64,000 bases of DNA from the NCBI GenBank assembly GCA_003963405.1, contig RXIY01000064.1:90993-154992 (forward strand). The letters are read 5' to 3'. The notes under the pieces were generated by a model. That model worked only from the letters and a program-made list of their open reading frames with translations. It ran no database searches and was not told where the DNA came from. This document shows, one piece after another, positions 21,220 to 35,354 of this stretch (position 1 is the stretch's first letter; every line of letters starts with the position of its first letter). This DNA comes from Hyphomicrobiales bacterium. GTDB taxonomy: Bacteria > Pseudomonadota > Alphaproteobacteria > Rhizobiales > Beijerinckiaceae. The translations under genes were made by a program, and so were the position numbers.

Positions 21220-21621
21220 TTACGCCGCTACGGCGGCGCGCATCTCCTCGAGCTGGGCCAGCTTCTCGCTGGCGGCGCTACGCGTCTCGTCTGACCTGGC
21301 GTCGGCGACGTCCTCGCGGGCGTTCCTGATGTCGGCGTCGAGCCTGGCCACGTCGATCTCGGCGATCGACACGGCGAGCTCGGCGAGAATGGTGAAGCCG
21401 GCCGCGTTGACATCCGCAAATCCGCCGCGCACGAAGAGCTTTTCGACCTTGCCGTCGCCGCCCGCGACGGTGACGACGCCGGATTTCAGGGTCGTCATGA
21501 CCGGCGCATGGTCCTTGAGGACCGTGAACTGGCCCTCGGCGCCCGGCGCCACGACGCTTTCTACCTCGCCCGAAAACAGGAGCTTCTCGGGAGAGACGAG
21601 TTCGAAGTGAAATGCGGGCAT
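21220..21621 (-). CDS. atpC: ATP synthase F1 subunit epsilon
   Basis: The epsilon subunit of the central stalk (133 residues). It starts [35 protein letters not shown] and carries the beta-sandwich domain followed by a shorter helical C-terminus ([21 protein letters not shown]). It is last in the leftward operon atpHAGDC. The atpD-atpC gap of about 128 bases holds a strong stem. Confidence 0.97.
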   Translation of the reverse strand: MPAFHFELVSPEKLLFSGEVESVVAPGAEGQFTVLKDHAPVMTTLKSGVVTVAGGDGKVEKLFVRGGFADVNAAGFTILAELAVSIAEIDVARLDADIRNAREDVADARSDETRSAASEKLAQLEEMRAAVAA

Positions 21622-21705
21622 GTCAGTCTCCGGGGGAGGTTCTGTAGCGGGATGGCGCCGCGTTTCGGCGCACGAGGGCCGGGATCACGCCCGGCCGCGC
21701 AGAGG

Positions 21706-21733
21706 AACACGGCCGGAAATTTCCGGCCATGTT
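21706..21733. other. inverted repeat in the atpD-atpC gap
   Basis: A nearly perfect 14-bp inverted repeat (AACACGGCCGGAAA and TTTCCGGCCATGTT, one G-U pair in RNA). No T-run follows in the direction of transcription, so it is more likely an mRNA-stabilising or processing stem than a terminator. Confidence 0.5.
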
Positions 21734-21749
21734 CGCGATTTGAAGCGCG

Positions 21750-23195
<1,446 letters not shown>

Positions 23196-23202
23196 TTAAC
23201 GA

Positions 23203-24084
23203 TCAGAGCGCTTCGGCGCCCGAGATGATTTCGATGAGTTCCTTGGTGATCATCGCCTGCCGCGACCGGTTGTAGAGGGTCGTCTGCTTGCGGATCATGT
23301 CGCCGGCGTTGCGCGTAGCGTTGTCCATCGCGCTCATGCGCGCGCCCTGTTCGGAAGCGGCGTTCTCGAGCAGCGCGCGGAACACCTGGACCGAAATGTT
23401 GCGCGGCAGAAGGGTCGAGAGGATCTCGTCCTGGCCGGGCTCATATTCATAGGTCGGCTGCGGGCCTTCCTGCGCGGGCGCGTTCTCATTGGCGGCGATC
23501 TGCGCCGGGATGAGCTGCTGCGCCGTGGGGATCTGCGCGATGACCGACTTGAACCTCGAGAAGAAGAGCGTGGCGACGTCGAATTCGCCGGCCTCGAACA
23601 TGGCGATGATCTTCTTGCCGATCTCGTCGGCGTTCTCGAAGCCGATCTGCTTCAGACCGCGCAACTCGATGAGTTCGACGATCTCCTTCTCGAATTGACG
23701 GCGAAGCTGGTCGTAGCCCTTCTTGCCGACGCAGAGAATCTTGACCGTCTTGCCCTGACCCTGGAGGCGCTGGGCGTGGTCGCGGGCGAGGCGCACGATC
23801 GAGGAATTGAATGCGCCGCAGAGACCACGCTCGGCGGTGGCGACGACCAGCAGATGCACATCGTTCCGGCCGTTGCCGGCCAGAAGCTGCGGGCCGCCGG
23901 TGGTGACGCCGGCGGCGAGATTGGCGAGCACCGATTCCATGCGCTCGGCATAGGGACGGGCGGCCTCGGCCGCCGTCTGCGCGCGGCGCAATTTGGCCGC
24001 CGCGACCATCTGCATGGCCTTGGTGATCTTCTGCGTCGCCTTGACGGAGGAGATGCGGTTACGAAGATCCTTCAACGAGGGCAT
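23203..24084 (-). CDS. atpG: ATP synthase F1 subunit gamma
   Basis: The rotor shaft of F1 (293 residues). It has the N-terminal coiled-coil helix [36 protein letters not shown] region, the [14 protein letters not shown] segment near 85, and the C-terminal helix ending [19 protein letters not shown]. It lies downstream of atpA after an 81-base gap that contains two inverted repeats, and 25 bases upstream of atpD. Confidence 0.98.
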   Translation of the reverse strand: MPSLKDLRNRISSVKATQKITKAMQMVAAAKLRRAQTAAEAARPYAERMESVLANLAAGVTTGGPQLLAGNGRNDVHLLVVATAERGLCGAFNSSIVRLARDHAQRLQGQGKTVKILCVGKKGYDQLRRQFEKEIVELIELRGLKQIGFENADEIGKKIIAMFEAGEFDVATLFFSRFKSVIAQIPTAQQLIPAQIAANENAPAQEGPQPTYEYEPGQDEILSTLLPRNISVQVFRALLENAASEQGARMSAMDNATRNAGDMIRKQTTLYNRSRQAMITKELIEIISGAEAL

Positions 24085-24109
24085 GAGCGTGCTTCTTGTC
24101 TAAAGGGTT

Positions 24110-24155
24110 CGCCTCCGGGAGGCGCTTCCCCCTCTCCCCGCGGGCGGGGAGAGGG
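24110..24155. repeat. two palindromes in the atpA-atpG gap
   Basis: CGCCTCCGGGAGGCG (24110-24124) is followed at once by a perfect 11-bp inverted repeat (24130-24140 and 24145-24155, CCCTCTCCCCG with loop CGGG). Such C/G-rich palindromes recur between genes in many alphaproteobacterial chromosomes as REP/BIME-like elements. Here they could also tune atpA and atpG mRNA levels. Confidence 0.6.
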
Positions 24156-24165
24156 CACGAGTGCT

Positions 24166-25697
<1,532 letters not shown>

Positions 25698-25698
<1 letters not shown>

Positions 25699-26261
25699 CA
25701 GCCGACCTCTTTCATGCGTGTGCGGATTGAGTTGAGCTTGGTGCGAACGGAAGCGTCGACCATGCGCGAACCGAGTTTCACGATGATGCCGCCGATGACC
25801 GACGGATCCGTGCGAACGTTGAGGCTGACCGACTTGCCGCCGGTGACCGCGGCGAGCGCCTGGCGCAGCGCCGATTCATGATCGGGGCGCAGCGGGGCGG
25901 CGACGGTCACGTCGGCGCGCACGAGGCCCTTGGCCTTGTCGTGCAGCCCCTGATAGGCGGCGATCATGTCCGGAAGGACGAAGAGGCGGCGCTTGGAGGC
26001 GACCAGCCGGATGAAATTGGCGGCGATGCCGGAAATGCCGGCCTTGCCGAGAAGCGCGTCGAGCGCCTTGACCTGCTCCTGCGCCGAGAACACCGGGCTC
26101 TTCACCAGGCGCTTCAGGTCGGGGCTTTCATTCATGAGGCCCTGGAACGCGGCGAGGGCTGCGGCGACCTCGTCCGTGGCGCGCTTCTCCGACGCCAGTT
26201 CGTAAAGGGCGGAGGCGTAGCGTCCTGCGACGCCGGAAAGCGAAACTCCGTCTTGAGCCAC
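25698..26261 (-). CDS. atpH: ATP synthase F1 subunit delta
   Basis: The peripheral-stalk connector (187 residues). Family segments are [22 protein letters not shown] near the N-terminus and the C-terminal [30 protein letters not shown] pattern (here [13 protein letters not shown]). First gene of the leftward operon; the promoter must lie in the 516-base gap before mtnP. Confidence 0.97.
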
Positions 26262-26777
26262 TTGGATCGCTCGTCAAATTCCCGCCGTTCCAAACGCCGG
26301 CCACGGCGCAGAGAATGCGCGCGCGTTTTCCGCGGTCAGCCTAGAAGCGACGGATGCTGCAGGGGCAAGGAACTGAAGGCGGCAACGCCCCAGTCCCAAG
26401 GCGACGGTCCCCTAACACAGCGGATTTTGCGGCGCAACCCTGTCGGGCTCATCGTTTTCAATCGCGCTCCCGCGCGAGCCCGTCGCGGAACGGGTGGAAA
26501 GGATGAGGGAAGCATCCGACCTGCGCCGCGTCTGGCCGGTCCGATTCCGCTGATTTCCCAGTCGCGAACCGGGTTCTTTCCGTGGCCCGCGCCCTCTGGC
26601 CTTTTCACGGCGGCCGTGGTCCTCCGCCGAGCGGCGGAACAGAGAATCAGCCTGCGGCATTTTAGCGATCAAAATCTGTCGGGCGCCAGATAACCGCATC
26701 GCCTTTGCTTCTCGCCCGCCGGCGGCTAAGTTGCGCGCTTCGGGCGTTCGCGCCTTTTCTTTCAACGGGAGAGGCGC
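26262..26777. other. 516-base divergent intergenic region (atpH / mtnP)
   Basis: No gene is supported. The segment should contain the atp operon promoter (leftward) and the mtnP promoter (rightward). I could not pick convincing -35/-10 elements by eye. Confidence 0.5.
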
Positions 26778-27659
26778 ATGACGCGCGCGGTTGTGGGCAT
26801 TATCGGCGGCTCGGGCGTTTATGACCTTCCGGGGGCCGAGAATGTGCGGCGCGCGCGGGTGTCGACCCCCTGGGGCGAGCCGTCGGACGAACTGGTCTTC
26901 GGCGAGATCGGCGGCACGAAAGCGGTGTTTCTGCCGCGCCACGGACGCGGCCACCGACTGTCGCCCTCGTCGATCAACTACCGCGCCAATATCGACGCGA
27001 TGAAACGCGCGGGCGTGACCGACATCATCTCCGTCTCGGCTTGCGGCTCGTTCAAATCGCAGTTCTTCCCCGGGCTTTTCGTGCTCGTCGACCAGTTCGT
27101 GGACCGCACATTCGCCCGCCAGTCCTCCTTTTTCGGCGACGGCTGCGTGGCGCATGTGTCGATGGCGCATCCGATCGCGCCGAAGCTTTCGAAGCGCATC
27201 GCGGCGGCGGCCCGCGCAGAGGGGATCGAGATCGCGGAGGGCGGCACATACGTCTGCATGGAGGGTCCGCAGTTCTCGACCTACGCCGAATCGCTCCACT
27301 ACAAGGCCGCAGGCTTCGATCTCATCGGCATGACCGCGATGCCGGAGGCGAAGCTCGCCCGCGAGGCGGAAATTTCCTATGCGACCATCGCCATGGTCAC
27401 GGATTTCGACTGCTGGCACCCCGACCACGATCACGTCGACGTCGCATCGGTGATCGACATCGTGCGCAAGAACTCCGCCGCCGCCGCGCGGCTCGTGGCG
27501 CGCGTGCTGAAGGATTTCCCCGCCGAGCACGAGCCCTGCCCCATTGGCTCGGACCGGGCGCTGGATAATGCGATTCTCACGGGGCCCGAGGCGCGCGACC
27601 CGGTCTTGCTGGAGAAACTGGATGCGGTGATGGCGCGCCTCAACGCCGCGAGCAAATAG
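26778..27659 (+). CDS. mtnP: S-methyl-5'-thioadenosine phosphorylase
   Basis: Cleaves methylthioadenosine with phosphate to adenine and methylthioribose-1-phosphate (293 residues). Diagnostic segments are GIIGGSGVYDLPG (8-20), the phosphate-site FLPRHGRGHRLSPSSINYRANI near 55-76, and the purine-site YVCMEGPQFSTYAES near 160. The adenine it releases can be recycled by apt about 450 bases downstream; a small secreted-protein gene on the other strand lies between. The start has AGAGG a few bases upstream. Confidence 0.96.
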   Translation: MTRAVVGIIGGSGVYDLPGAENVRRARVSTPWGEPSDELVFGEIGGTKAVFLPRHGRGHRLSPSSINYRANIDAMKRAGVTDIISVSACGSFKSQFFPGLFVLVDQFVDRTFARQSSFFGDGCVAHVSMAHPIAPKLSKRIAAAARAEGIEIAEGGTYVCMEGPQFSTYAESLHYKAAGFDLIGMTAMPEAKLAREAEISYATIAMVTDFDCWHPDHDHVDVASVIDIVRKNSAAAARLVARVLKDFPAEHEPCPIGSDRALDNAILTGPEARDPVLLEKLDAVMARLNAASK

Positions 27660-27666
27660 GCGGGCG

Positions 27667-27993
27667 TCAGTAATACCACCAGCCGTTGCGCCACTGGCCC
27701 TGCAATCGCAGAGGCGGCGCGGGACGGCGCGCGCCGATATTCGCGCCATAGTAGCCATAGTAATCGCCCGAATAGCTGCACCCGTAACAGCCGCCATAGC
27801 CCTGAGGACCCCAGGCCGCCGTCTGTCCGGCGCCCTGCCCCGCCCCTTGGCCGGGACCGGCGCCATAGGGCTGGCCGGGCGGAACGGCTCCCGGCAGGGC
27901 GGCGCCAGGGGACGCTTGCGGCGCTTGCGGCAGGGGCTGCGCGGGCGCGACAAGAGGGAAAAGCGCGAGACAGATGAGGAGAACGCGACGCAT
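27667..27993 (-). CDS. small secreted Gly/Pro/Tyr-rich protein
   Basis: A 108-residue exported protein with a signal peptide (MRRVLLICLALFPLVAPAQP) and a low-complexity mature chain: Pro-Gln-Ala-Gly, then a Gly/Tyr/Cys segment (GYGGCYGCSYSGDYYGYYG) and the end QGQWRNGWWYY. The start was chosen at the signal peptide. Function unknown; such chains occur in outer-surface proteins of Hyphomicrobiales. Confidence 0.65.
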   Translation of the reverse strand: MRRVLLICLALFPLVAPAQPLPQAPQASPGAALPGAVPPGQPYGAGPGQGAGQGAGQTAAWGPQGYGGCYGCSYSGDYYGYYGANIGARRPAPPLRLQGQWRNGWWYY

Positions 27994-28108
27994 CTGGCGA
28001 CAACCTTGGTGTTTGGCCCGGTTGCAGTGTATGCAGCTTGCCTGCGCGCGCCAGCGCGATCTCAACTTAAGGTTGAGGATGCCGTAACACGCACCCAAGG
28101 GTTCACAG

Positions 28109-28636
28109 ATGCCGCTTCGCGCCAGCATCCGCACGATTCCGGATTACCCGAAAGAAGGCATACTCTTTCGCGACATCACGACGCTGCTCGGCGACGCGAG
28201 GGCCTTTCGCAAGGCGGTGGACGAGCTGGTTCAGCCCTGGGCCGGCGCGAAGATCGAGAAGGTCGCCGGCATGGAGGCGCGCGGCTTCATTCTGGGCGGC
28301 GCCGTCGCCCATCAGCTGTCCTCGGGGTTCATTCCGATTCGCAAAAAAGGCAAATTGCCGCATGAGACTGTGTCGATTGCCTATGAGCTGGAGTATGGGA
28401 CCGACGAGATGGAGATGCATGTCGACGCCGTCGCGCCGGGCGAGCGCGTCATCCTCGTGGACGATCTGATCGCCACGGGCGGCACGGCGACGGGCGCGAT
28501 CCGGCTGTTGCAGAAGATGGGGGCCGAGGTGGTCGCCGCCTGTTTCGTCATCGACCTGCCAGACCTTGGCGGCGCGAGAAAGATCGAGGCGCTCGGCGTG
28601 CCGGTGCGCACCCTCGTCTCTTTCGAGGGACATTGA
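28109..28636 (+). CDS. apt: adenine phosphoribosyltransferase
   Basis: Converts adenine plus PRPP to AMP (175 residues). The start region holds [21 protein letters not shown]. The PRPP-binding loop [17 protein letters not shown] lies near 112-128, and the base-binding region has [13 protein letters not shown]. With mtnP it completes salvage of the adenine from methylthioadenosine, made during polyamine or quorum-signal synthesis. Confidence 0.97.
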   Translation: MPLRASIRTIPDYPKEGILFRDITTLLGDARAFRKAVDELVQPWAGAKIEKVAGMEARGFILGGAVAHQLSSGFIPIRKKGKLPHETVSIAYELEYGTDEMEMHVDAVAPGERVILVDDLIATGGTATGAIRLLQKMGAEVVAACFVIDLPDLGGARKIEALGVPVRTLVSFEGH

Positions 28637-28690
28637 CGGGAGGGCGCCCCTGTCTCAGGCTCTGCGTCGAGAGGAACGAAACGCCCGCTC

Positions 28691-30199
28691 ATGAAGCCGC
28701 GCCTCACGCATCTTCTCTTCGCCGCGCTCGCCGTCGCCGCTTTCGGCCTCGGCGTGGCGGCGCTGCGTTTCATGCCCGGAGCCGGCAAGGCGCGCGGTCC
28801 CGGCGCCGCCAGGGTCGTCGCCCTCGGCGCGCCCCATCCGGCCGGCGGCGCCATCGTGACAGGCCTGCGCCGCGGCCTCCCGCCCTCATCCGTCTCCACG
28901 GCCGACGCCGCCCCACCCGCGCCGCAAGCGCCGGCGGCTCCGCCGCTCCCCGGATTGGCCCCGCAACCGGCCGCGCCGCAGGCCCTCGCCGCCGTGGCGC
29001 CCGCCGGCGCCGCGCCCCAAGCCCCGGCCGCCGGTCTCGATGGCGGGGGCGTCGAGGGCTCTGTCTCTTTCCCGCCGCCCCCGCCGGTCCGCCCAGTGGA
29101 ACTGCGCAACGCGGAAACGCCCTTGGCCAATGCCTCGGGAGAAACGCCGCTGCCGCCCGTCCGCCCGCGCGACCTCGCCGCGCTTGAGGTCCCGGCCCCG
29201 GCCGAGCCGCCGGCCCCCGCTCCCCCGCCGCCGCAGACGGCCCAGCAGCCTCCGGCCTCGTCATGGTCTTTTCCGCAATGGCCGCAGGCGCCGCAGCCGG
29301 CGCCCGAGACCGCGCCCCCCGCCGGCGCAGCGGCGCCCGCGCCGCTTTACGCCGATGTGCCGACGCCCCCGGCCCGCCCCGCCGATCTCGGCAAGCTGGC
29401 CGCCCTCGCGCCCGCGAGCGATTCGGCCGCCCAGACGCCTCCGGGGGCCGCCGCGGCGCCGGCCGCCGCGCCGGACGGGGTTCAACTCGCCCGCCTGCAG
29501 GAGCCGGCCCTGCGGCCGGCGCCGGAGGACGCCTTCCAGCCGCCGCCGCCGAAATTCGGCATGGGCGACCCCGTCTTCGTGCGCATTTTCAAGCAGGAGG
29601 GGCAACTGGAGCTGTGGCTGAAGAAGAACGGCCGCTATGCGCTCTACAAGACCTTCCCGATCTGCAAATGGTCGGGCCGGCTCGGCCCCAAGATCAAGGA
29701 GGCGGACTACCAGTCGCCCGAGGGCTTCTACAGCGTCTCGGCCAAGCAGCTCAATCCGCACTCCAATTATTACCGCGCCTTCAATGTCGGCTATCCCAAC
29801 GCCTTCGACCGGCAGAACGGCCGCACGGGCGGGCTCGTCATGGTGCATGGCGCCTGCAAGTCGGTCGGCTGTTTCGCCATGACCGACCGCGGGATCGAGG
29901 AAATCTACGGCTTCGTCGAAGCGGCCCTGCGCGCCGGGCAGAAGGAAATCCCGGTGCATATCTTTCCCTTTCGCATGACGGAGGCCAATCTTGCGCGCGA
30001 GACGGGGAATGGCGGCGGCTGGCTCGCCTTCGTCAGCGGCGGCGGCGGTTATGCGCAATGGGCGGGCTTCTGGCACAATCTCAAACAGGGCTACGACATG
30101 TTCGAGCAGACGGGCGAGCCGCCGGTCGCCTTCGCCTGCGGCGACCATTATGAATTCGACGGCGGCTCCTCCGCCTGCCGCCGCGTCGCCGGCTGGTGA
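28691..30199 (+). CDS. YafK-family L,D-transpeptidase with long Pro/Ala-rich linker
   Basis: A 502-residue exported protein: an N-terminal signal/anchor (about 1-20), a very long Pro/Ala/Gly-rich linker (about 30-285), then the catalytic YafK-type YkuD domain (about 290-430). The domain holds FVRIFKQEGQLELWLKK, the conserved SPEGFYSV, and the active-site segment HGACKSVGCFAMTD with the catalytic Cys. YafK enzymes act on peptidoglycan cross-links or on proteins attached to it. The low-complexity linker probably spans the periplasm from the inner membrane to the wall. Confidence 0.88.
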   Translation: MKPRLTHLLFAALAVAAFGLGVAALRFMPGAGKARGPGAARVVALGAPHPAGGAIVTGLRRGLPPSSVSTADAAPPAPQAPAAPPLPGLAPQPAAPQALAAVAPAGAAPQAPAAGLDGGGVEGSVSFPPPPPVRPVELRNAETPLANASGETPLPPVRPRDLAALEVPAPAEPPAPAPPPPQTAQQPPASSWSFPQWPQAPQPAPETAPPAGAAAPAPLYADVPTPPARPADLGKLAALAPASDSAAQTPPGAAAAPAAAPDGVQLARLQEPALRPAPEDAFQPPPPKFGMGDPVFVRIFKQEGQLELWLKKNGRYALYKTFPICKWSGRLGPKIKEADYQSPEGFYSVSAKQLNPHSNYYRAFNVGYPNAFDRQNGRTGGLVMVHGACKSVGCFAMTDRGIEEIYGFVEAALRAGQKEIPVHIFPFRMTEANLARETGNGGGWLAFVSGGGGYAQWAGFWHNLKQGYDMFEQTGEPPVAFACGDHYEFDGGSSACRRVAGW

Positions 30200-30271
30200 C
30201 GTTCAGATGTTCTTCAGACAAGGGACGTTAGACAAGCCGACGGCGCCAGCTGCGCCGCGACCGGGGACCCG

Positions 30272-30607
30272 ATGCCTGCAATCCGCACTCTCTTCTTCGC
30301 CGGCGCCGTCGGCGCCCTTATCGCCGCTCAGCCTGCCAAGGCGGGCGGACCCAATGTGGCGGTCTGCATGACCCTCGCCAACGCCTACAACACCTGCGTC
30401 GTCGAGCAGCAGAGCTACGGCGGTGGCGGATGGGGCGGCCCGAGAGGCTATGGGGGCGGGTATGGCCAGGGCTATCCCGACGATGGCGACTGGGACGACG
30501 AGGATTACGCCTATTGGCGGGCCCAGCGCCGCGCGGCCCGCGCCAATCGCGCCCAGGCGGCCTGCATGAGCTGGCTCGTTCAGATGAAGGCCGCGAACTG
30601 CTATTGA
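30272..30607 (+). CDS. small secreted Gly/Tyr-rich protein
   Basis: A 111-residue protein with signal peptide ([24 protein letters not shown]) and four cysteines in the mature part ([22 protein letters not shown]-end). These flank a Gly/Tyr-rich then acidic low-complexity middle. The cysteine frame suggests a small disulphide-bonded fold. Function unknown. A strong terminator follows. Confidence 0.68.
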   Translation: MPAIRTLFFAGAVGALIAAQPAKAGGPNVAVCMTLANAYNTCVVEQQSYGGGGWGGPRGYGGGYGQGYPDDGDWDDEDYAYWRAQRRAARANRAQAACMSWLVQMKAANCY

Positions 30608-30669
30608 GCCGACGCGGCCAGCGCCATTGACAAGGCCGGGCCGACGCGCTAGGCGTATTTTGCTTCGTC

Positions 30670-30691
30670 GCGGCGGTCTCGCCGCTTTTTT
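30670..30691 (+). terminator. Rho-independent terminator before rplU
   Basis: The stem GCGGCG/CGCCGC (30670-30675, 30680-30685; loop GTCT) is followed by six T residues at 30686-30691. It ends transcription of the small secreted-protein gene upstream, so the rplU promoter should lie within 30692-30800. Confidence 0.88.
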
Positions 30692-30803
30692 CATTTTGAA
30701 GCGAAGCGCAACCGGTCCAACTGCAAGAAGCCGGCCCGCCCGCACAGCGCCACCGCGCTATGCTCGAACAGGCGAGCGCCGGATCCGAACACGGGAAAAA
30801 AAG

Positions 30804-31106
30804 ATGTTCGCAGTCATCAAAACCGGCGGCAAGCAATATAGCGTGTCCGCCGGAGACATTATCACCGTCATGGCGCTCGAAGGCGCGCCGGGCGACAAGG
30901 TCACCTTCGACGAGGTGCTGATGATCGGGGGCGACTCCCCCAAGATCGGCGCTCCCACGGTCGCGGGCGCCACGGTGTCGGCGGAAATCGTCGGCCAGGC
31001 GCGCAGCGCCAAGTCGATCGCCTTCAAGAAGCGCCGCCGCCAGAACTCCAAGCGCAAGCGCGGGCATCGTCAGGACTTGACGCTCGTCAAGATTCTCGCG
31101 ATCTAA
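30804..31106 (+). CDS. rplU: 50S ribosomal protein L21
   Basis: Ribosomal protein L21 (100 residues from ATG 30804). It starts [18 protein letters not shown] and has the basic [16 protein letters not shown] segment typical of the family. The longer upstream frame crosses the terminator and is rejected. First gene of the conserved rplU-rpmA-...-obgE block. Confidence 0.98.
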   Translation: MFAVIKTGGKQYSVSAGDIITVMALEGAPGDKVTFDEVLMIGGDSPKIGAPTVAGATVSAEIVGQARSAKSIAFKKRRRQNSKRKRGHRQDLTLVKILAI

Positions 31107-31194
31107 GCAACGGATTTTCAGGCGGCGCTCGGGGCCGCCGTAGAAACGGGCGGTCAGCACGGGCCGCCGGACAAGAACGACACGGAGCAGGACA

Positions 31195-31464
31195 ATGGCT
31201 CACAAGAAAGCGGGCGGCTCGTCGCGCAACGGCCGCGACTCGGACGGCCGGCGCCTCGGCGTCAAGAAATTCGGCGGCGAGTCCGTCGTGGCCGGCAATA
31301 TCATCATTCGCCAGCGCGGGACCAAGTGGCATCCCGGCCGCAACATCGGCATGGGCAAGGATCACACGCTCTTTGCCCTCGTCGACGGCGTCGTCGAGTT
31401 TCACTCGAGCCGCGGACGCTCCAGCGTCTCGGTCGTCGTCCCGGCCGCACAGGCCGCAGAGTAA
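31195..31464 (+). CDS. rpmA: 50S ribosomal protein L27
   Basis: Ribosomal protein L27 (89 residues), whose N-terminus reaches the peptidyl-transferase centre. [20 protein letters not shown] is diagnostic. It begins directly at residue 2, without the cleaved N-terminal extension seen in Firmicutes. It lies 88 bases after rplU. Confidence 0.99.
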   Translation: MAHKKAGGSSRNGRDSDGRRLGVKKFGGESVVAGNIIIRQRGTKWHPGRNIGMGKDHTLFALVDGVVEFHSSRGRSSVSVVVPAAQAAE

Positions 31465-31656
31465 GGCGGACGGATCGCAAGCGACCCGCCGCCGGCCATT
31501 TCCCCGGCGGACAGGTCGTCTTGAGACCCCGCAAGGAGCCCAGGGCTCCAGAGCGAATGTCCGGAAAAGGTCCAACTGGGCCGATAGGGGGGAGCGGCCG
31601 CCGCTTCCCCCTTTGTCGCATCCGGGGCCGGTTCGGTCTTTCGCTTGGAGCCCTTT

Positions 31657-33328
<1,672 letters not shown>

Positions 33329-33389
33329 TCAATCTTTGGGCTGCTGCGCCATTGACCTTGACAGGGTCAATGACTAGCTTCCACCCGTT

Positions 33390-33782
33390 ATGATCCCGAG
33401 AAACGACAGGAGAGGGCATTTCGGCTCGACGGCGGCGACGCTGCTCGTGGCCTATCTGCTCATCCTGCAAGGGATCGCGGCGGGCGCCGTCACCAGCGCC
33501 CGCGGCTCGGCGCTGTTTTCGGACGCAATCTGCCTCGGCAAGAGCGCCGGCCCGCTCGGCGGCGCGCCTGGAGCGCCGATCCGGCCCACGCGACATGGCG
33601 ACGCCTGCTGCGTCATTCATTGCGTGTCCCTCGGCGGCGCGACGGCCCCCTCCCCCTTCGTGGGCGAGACGCCGCCGCCGCTGACTTATATCGAAGCGCG
33701 GCTTGCCTTCGAACACGCCTTGTCGGGCTCAGAGGCGGCGACGCCGCCGCTTGGCTCCCGCGCCCCTCCCGCCCTGGTCTGA
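33390..33782 (+). CDS. hypothetical membrane/secreted protein, possibly DUF2946-like
   Basis: A 130-residue protein with one N-terminal hydrophobic segment (about 15-35) and a cysteine set (DAICLGK, then DACCVIHCVSL). This arrangement recalls DUF2946-type proteins, often seen near metal-handling genes. The tail is Pro/Ala-rich. The resemblance is weak; no metal gene adjoins it. Confidence 0.5.
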   Translation: MIPRNDRRGHFGSTAATLLVAYLLILQGIAAGAVTSARGSALFSDAICLGKSAGPLGGAPGAPIRPTRHGDACCVIHCVSLGGATAPSPFVGETPPPLTYIEARLAFEHALSGSEAATPPLGSRAPPALV

Positions 33783-33960
33783 AGCCGGCCGCGCTATAGC
33801 GGCGTCGAACGACCTCGCCCGCCTGCGCGGGCGAAAGGTCTGGCGTTGGACAAAGTCTCCAGAAAGTTTGCGCTTTGATCATCGAATCCAAAGCCGGGCC
33901 GCATGGCCCGAAACGGCCAAGTTCGCGGCCGGCTGGAGCGCGTTTAGGTGACATGGGATC

Positions 33961-34407
33961 ATGGACAAGAAACCCGCGCGGGCGCGAAAGCCGGTCAAGG
34001 CCGTCGCCCGCCTCTCCTCACGCGAGCGCCGCTGCTCGCAGAATGGCAAGCTGACCGCTCCCGTCGAAGGCGCGATCCGGCTGAGCGCCTCGGCCGAGCG
34101 CCTGTATCCCGACGCGGCGCAGAAGGACCGCGTCGAGGTGATGGAAATGTATTTCGACGCCAAGGGTCGGCCGATCAAACGCAAGGGCGTCGGCGCCGAG
34201 CGCGTCGCGCGCGCCTATGACGCCCAGGGCAATCAGGTCGAGGAGGCCTATTTCAACGCGGAAGGCAAGCCGACCGTTCGCAAGGACGTGGGCGCCGCCC
34301 GCATCGCCTGGCGCTACGACGCCGCCGGCCGCCGCGTCGACGCCGCCTTCTACGGCGCCGACGGCGCCCAGATCCGTCCCGTGGGCAAGCGTCCCGCCGG
34401 GGTCTGA
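33961..34407 (+). CDS. hypothetical protein with YD/WG-like repeats
   Basis: A 148-residue protein with at least three copies of a roughly 23-residue unit: MYFDAKGRPIKRKGVGAERV, AYFNAEGKPTVRKDVGAARI, AFYGADGAQIRP. Intervening RAYDAQGN/WRYDAAGR pieces make it resemble the YD repeats of RHS proteins and toxin-immunity-like beta repeats. The N-terminus is very basic (MDKKPARARKPVKAVARL) without a signal peptide. No neighbouring toxin or secretion gene supports an RHS system. Function unknown. Confidence 0.6.
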   Translation: MDKKPARARKPVKAVARLSSRERRCSQNGKLTAPVEGAIRLSASAERLYPDAAQKDRVEVMEMYFDAKGRPIKRKGVGAERVARAYDAQGNQVEEAYFNAEGKPTVRKDVGAARIAWRYDAAGRRVDAAFYGADGAQIRPVGKRPAGV

Positions 34408-34481
34408 CGCCCGCGTCGGGACCGTGCCGGGACACTGGCCCGGAACCGCCCCTGCGAGAGCAACGCGCGGGGGGCGCTGCG

Positions 34482-35144
34482 TCATTTTACGCGGGCAATC
34501 AGAAAGCCGTCCCAGCCTTTCGCGCCGACCGTCTGAATGACTGTGGCGCTCACGCGCGGTTCGGCGGCGACGGCGTCGAAGAGCGCCCGAGCGCCAAGCG
34601 CGCCGTCCTCCCTCGTTTGCGCATCCGCGACGGCGCCCTCGCGCACGACATTGTCGACGATGATGAGCGCGCCGGGCCGGGAAAGCCGCAACGCCCACTT
34701 GAAATAGGAAGCATTGTTCGCCTTGTCGGCGTCGATGAAGGAAAGATCGAAAGGCGCGACGCCTTCGGCTTCGAGCCCCGGCAGGACGCTGAGCGCGGCG
34801 CCGACGCGCAGGTCGACCCTGTCGGCCACCCCCTCCCGCTGAATATCGGCGCGCGCCACCTCGGCATGGCGCGGATCGACGTCGATCGTCACGATCCTCC
34901 CGCCCGCGCCGAGCGCACGCGCGAACCAGATGGTGGAATAGCCGCCGAGGGTTCCGATCTCGAGAATGCGGCCTGCGCCCGTCGCCGCGGCGATGAGATA
35001 GAGGAATTTTCCTTGCGGGGCCGAAACGTCGATTGCAGGAAGCCCCGCGCGTCCGTTGGCGTCGAGCGTCTCCTGAAGCCGCTCGGCAGGCGGGATGAGC
35101 CAGTCCGCGACATAATCGTCGACCACTCGCCATTTGTCCGTCAT
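34482..35144 (-). CDS. class I SAM-dependent O-methyltransferase
   Basis: A 220-residue methyltransferase of the catechol/caffeoyl-CoA O-methyltransferase type (Methyltransf_3). Motif I ILEIGTLGGYSTIWFARAL lies near 60-78, with VTIDVDPRHAEVARADI and FIDADKANNASYFKWAL carrying the metal-site aspartates (DAD, then VDNVVREG). Substrate unknown. The start at 35144 gives MTDKWRVVDDY; the much longer open frame upstream is non-coding. It stands alone, divergent from the next secreted-protein gene. Confidence 0.88.
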   Translation of the reverse strand: MTDKWRVVDDYVADWLIPPAERLQETLDANGRAGLPAIDVSAPQGKFLYLIAAATGAGRILEIGTLGGYSTIWFARALGAGGRIVTIDVDPRHAEVARADIQREGVADRVDLRVGAALSVLPGLEAEGVAPFDLSFIDADKANNASYFKWALRLSRPGALIIVDNVVREGAVADAQTREDGALGARALFDAVAAEPRVSATVIQTVGAKGWDGFLIARVK

Positions 35145-35354
35145 CGCGGGAAATCCTTGTCTCGTCGAAAGGCGGCTCGGCCACTTTCGAGGCAAAATCA
35201 TTTGACCTTGCATGAATCTTCGTGCCATGTGCCGCTGTTCGCGCTCGTCGCATGAGCAGAACTGGGAAGGCTGGATGGCCGCATTTCGATTTTGCCTCAG
35301 TCTCCCTGCGGCCGACTTGCCGCTCATCAGCCAAAATCTATGGGAGCGAAACAA

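Noticed and set aside
26412..27953. Very long leftward frame antisense to mtnP
   Set aside because: A shadow of GC-rich codon use in mtnP; translation is Arg/Ala-rich without domains.
30627..30660. TTGACA with a later TATTTT as a promoter for rplU
   Set aside because: Spacing to a usable -10 is wrong and a strong terminator lies between it and rplU.
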